This document shows, piece by piece, positions 63,967 to 64,000 of a stretch of 64,000 nt of DNA. The position numbers and the translations under genes are program-made. Positions within the stretch are counted from its first letter, which is position 1. The number at the start of each line of letters is the position of its first letter. Under the pieces are notes generated by a model. That model was not told the DNA's origin, searched no databases, and was given only the letters and a program-made list of their open reading frames with translations. This stretch comes from Segniliparus rugosus ATCC BAA-974 (lineage in GTDB: Bacteria; Actinomycetota; Actinomycetes; Mycobacteriales; Mycobacteriaceae). Location: contig NZ_KI391953.1 in NCBI RefSeq assembly GCF_000185725.2, positions 124,001 to 188,000 of the forward strand, written 5' to 3'.

Positions 63967-64000
63967 AGCGGCACAGTCTACCTCTCTATGCTGTCGGGGT

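Overview
This is a high-GC actinobacterial chromosome segment from a mycolic-acid-type lineage (order Mycobacteriales). Many genes read as orthologues of Mycobacterium tuberculosis genes: fprB with its AurF-like partner, purF/purM/purQ/purS, cpsY (Stealth), the Rv0805-type phosphodiesterase, an M18 aminopeptidase, lprG-P55, ripD, adoK, sigK-rskA, accD5-birA-PH-GtrA and mycothione reductase. Mycothione reductase implies mycothiol. Divergence from Mycobacterium suggests another genus; Segniliparus is my guess and is not proven by the sequence.

Layout. 0-3.4 kb: fprB (cut by the left edge), AurF-type diiron oxygenase, pirin with a divergent MarR regulator. 3.4-14.1 kb: purF, a run of four small secreted-protein genes (two apparently frameshifted), a dipeptide/oligopeptide ABC transporter operon (the first ATPase carries a (Pro-Glu)30 tract), then purM with an apparent one-base frameshift. 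14.1-20.8 kb: tRNA-Phe, ripD, LysR regulator, F420/FMN-type oxidoreductase, alpha/beta hydrolase, SDR/TetR pair, DUF167 and VIT1-type proteins. 20.9-25.1 kb: an M-box (Mg2+) riboswitch ahead of a Stealth sugar-phosphotransferase gene, a 134-bp tandem repeat, a methyltransferase and the cAMP phosphodiesterase. 25.1-34.5 kb: PASTA membrane protein, P55-LprG, M18 aminopeptidase, YjbR, purQS, SRPBCC protein, glpKF, followed by a DoxX protein.

35.4-41.7 kb is the most unusual part. Two diverged copies of one five-gene cassette lie head to tail on the minus strand. Each has a small EWFG protein, a ~260-residue helical protein with a WxG turn, two YbaB/EspL-like proteins (three of the four end in an acidic tract plus GW...ILRS), and a lipoprotein. 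The cassettes are separated by a perfect 53-bp palindrome, and the upstream copy is AT-rich. A DUF1023-type hydrolase lies just upstream. The look is of type VII (ESX)-associated accessory genes, but no secretion machinery is present here.

43-64 kb: adoK, Atg22-type MFS, guanine deaminase, FMN hydroxy-acid oxidase, a sigK operon (sulfite-oxidase-like enzyme, sigK, rskA, small lipoprotein), GH1 glycosidase divergent from an acyltransferase and glycosyltransferase (glycolipid-type set), a 13E12/HNH gene, accD5, birA, two PH-domain proteins, mtr and a GtrA protein.

Two window-wide patterns stand out. At least 18 genes have a TANNNT -10 hexamer 5-8 nt before the start codon, implying leaderless transcripts. 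Three frameshifts each sit at a G or C run of 5-6 and are each repaired by adding one base, one of them in the normally essential purM; this looks like sequencing error, though gene decay is not excluded.
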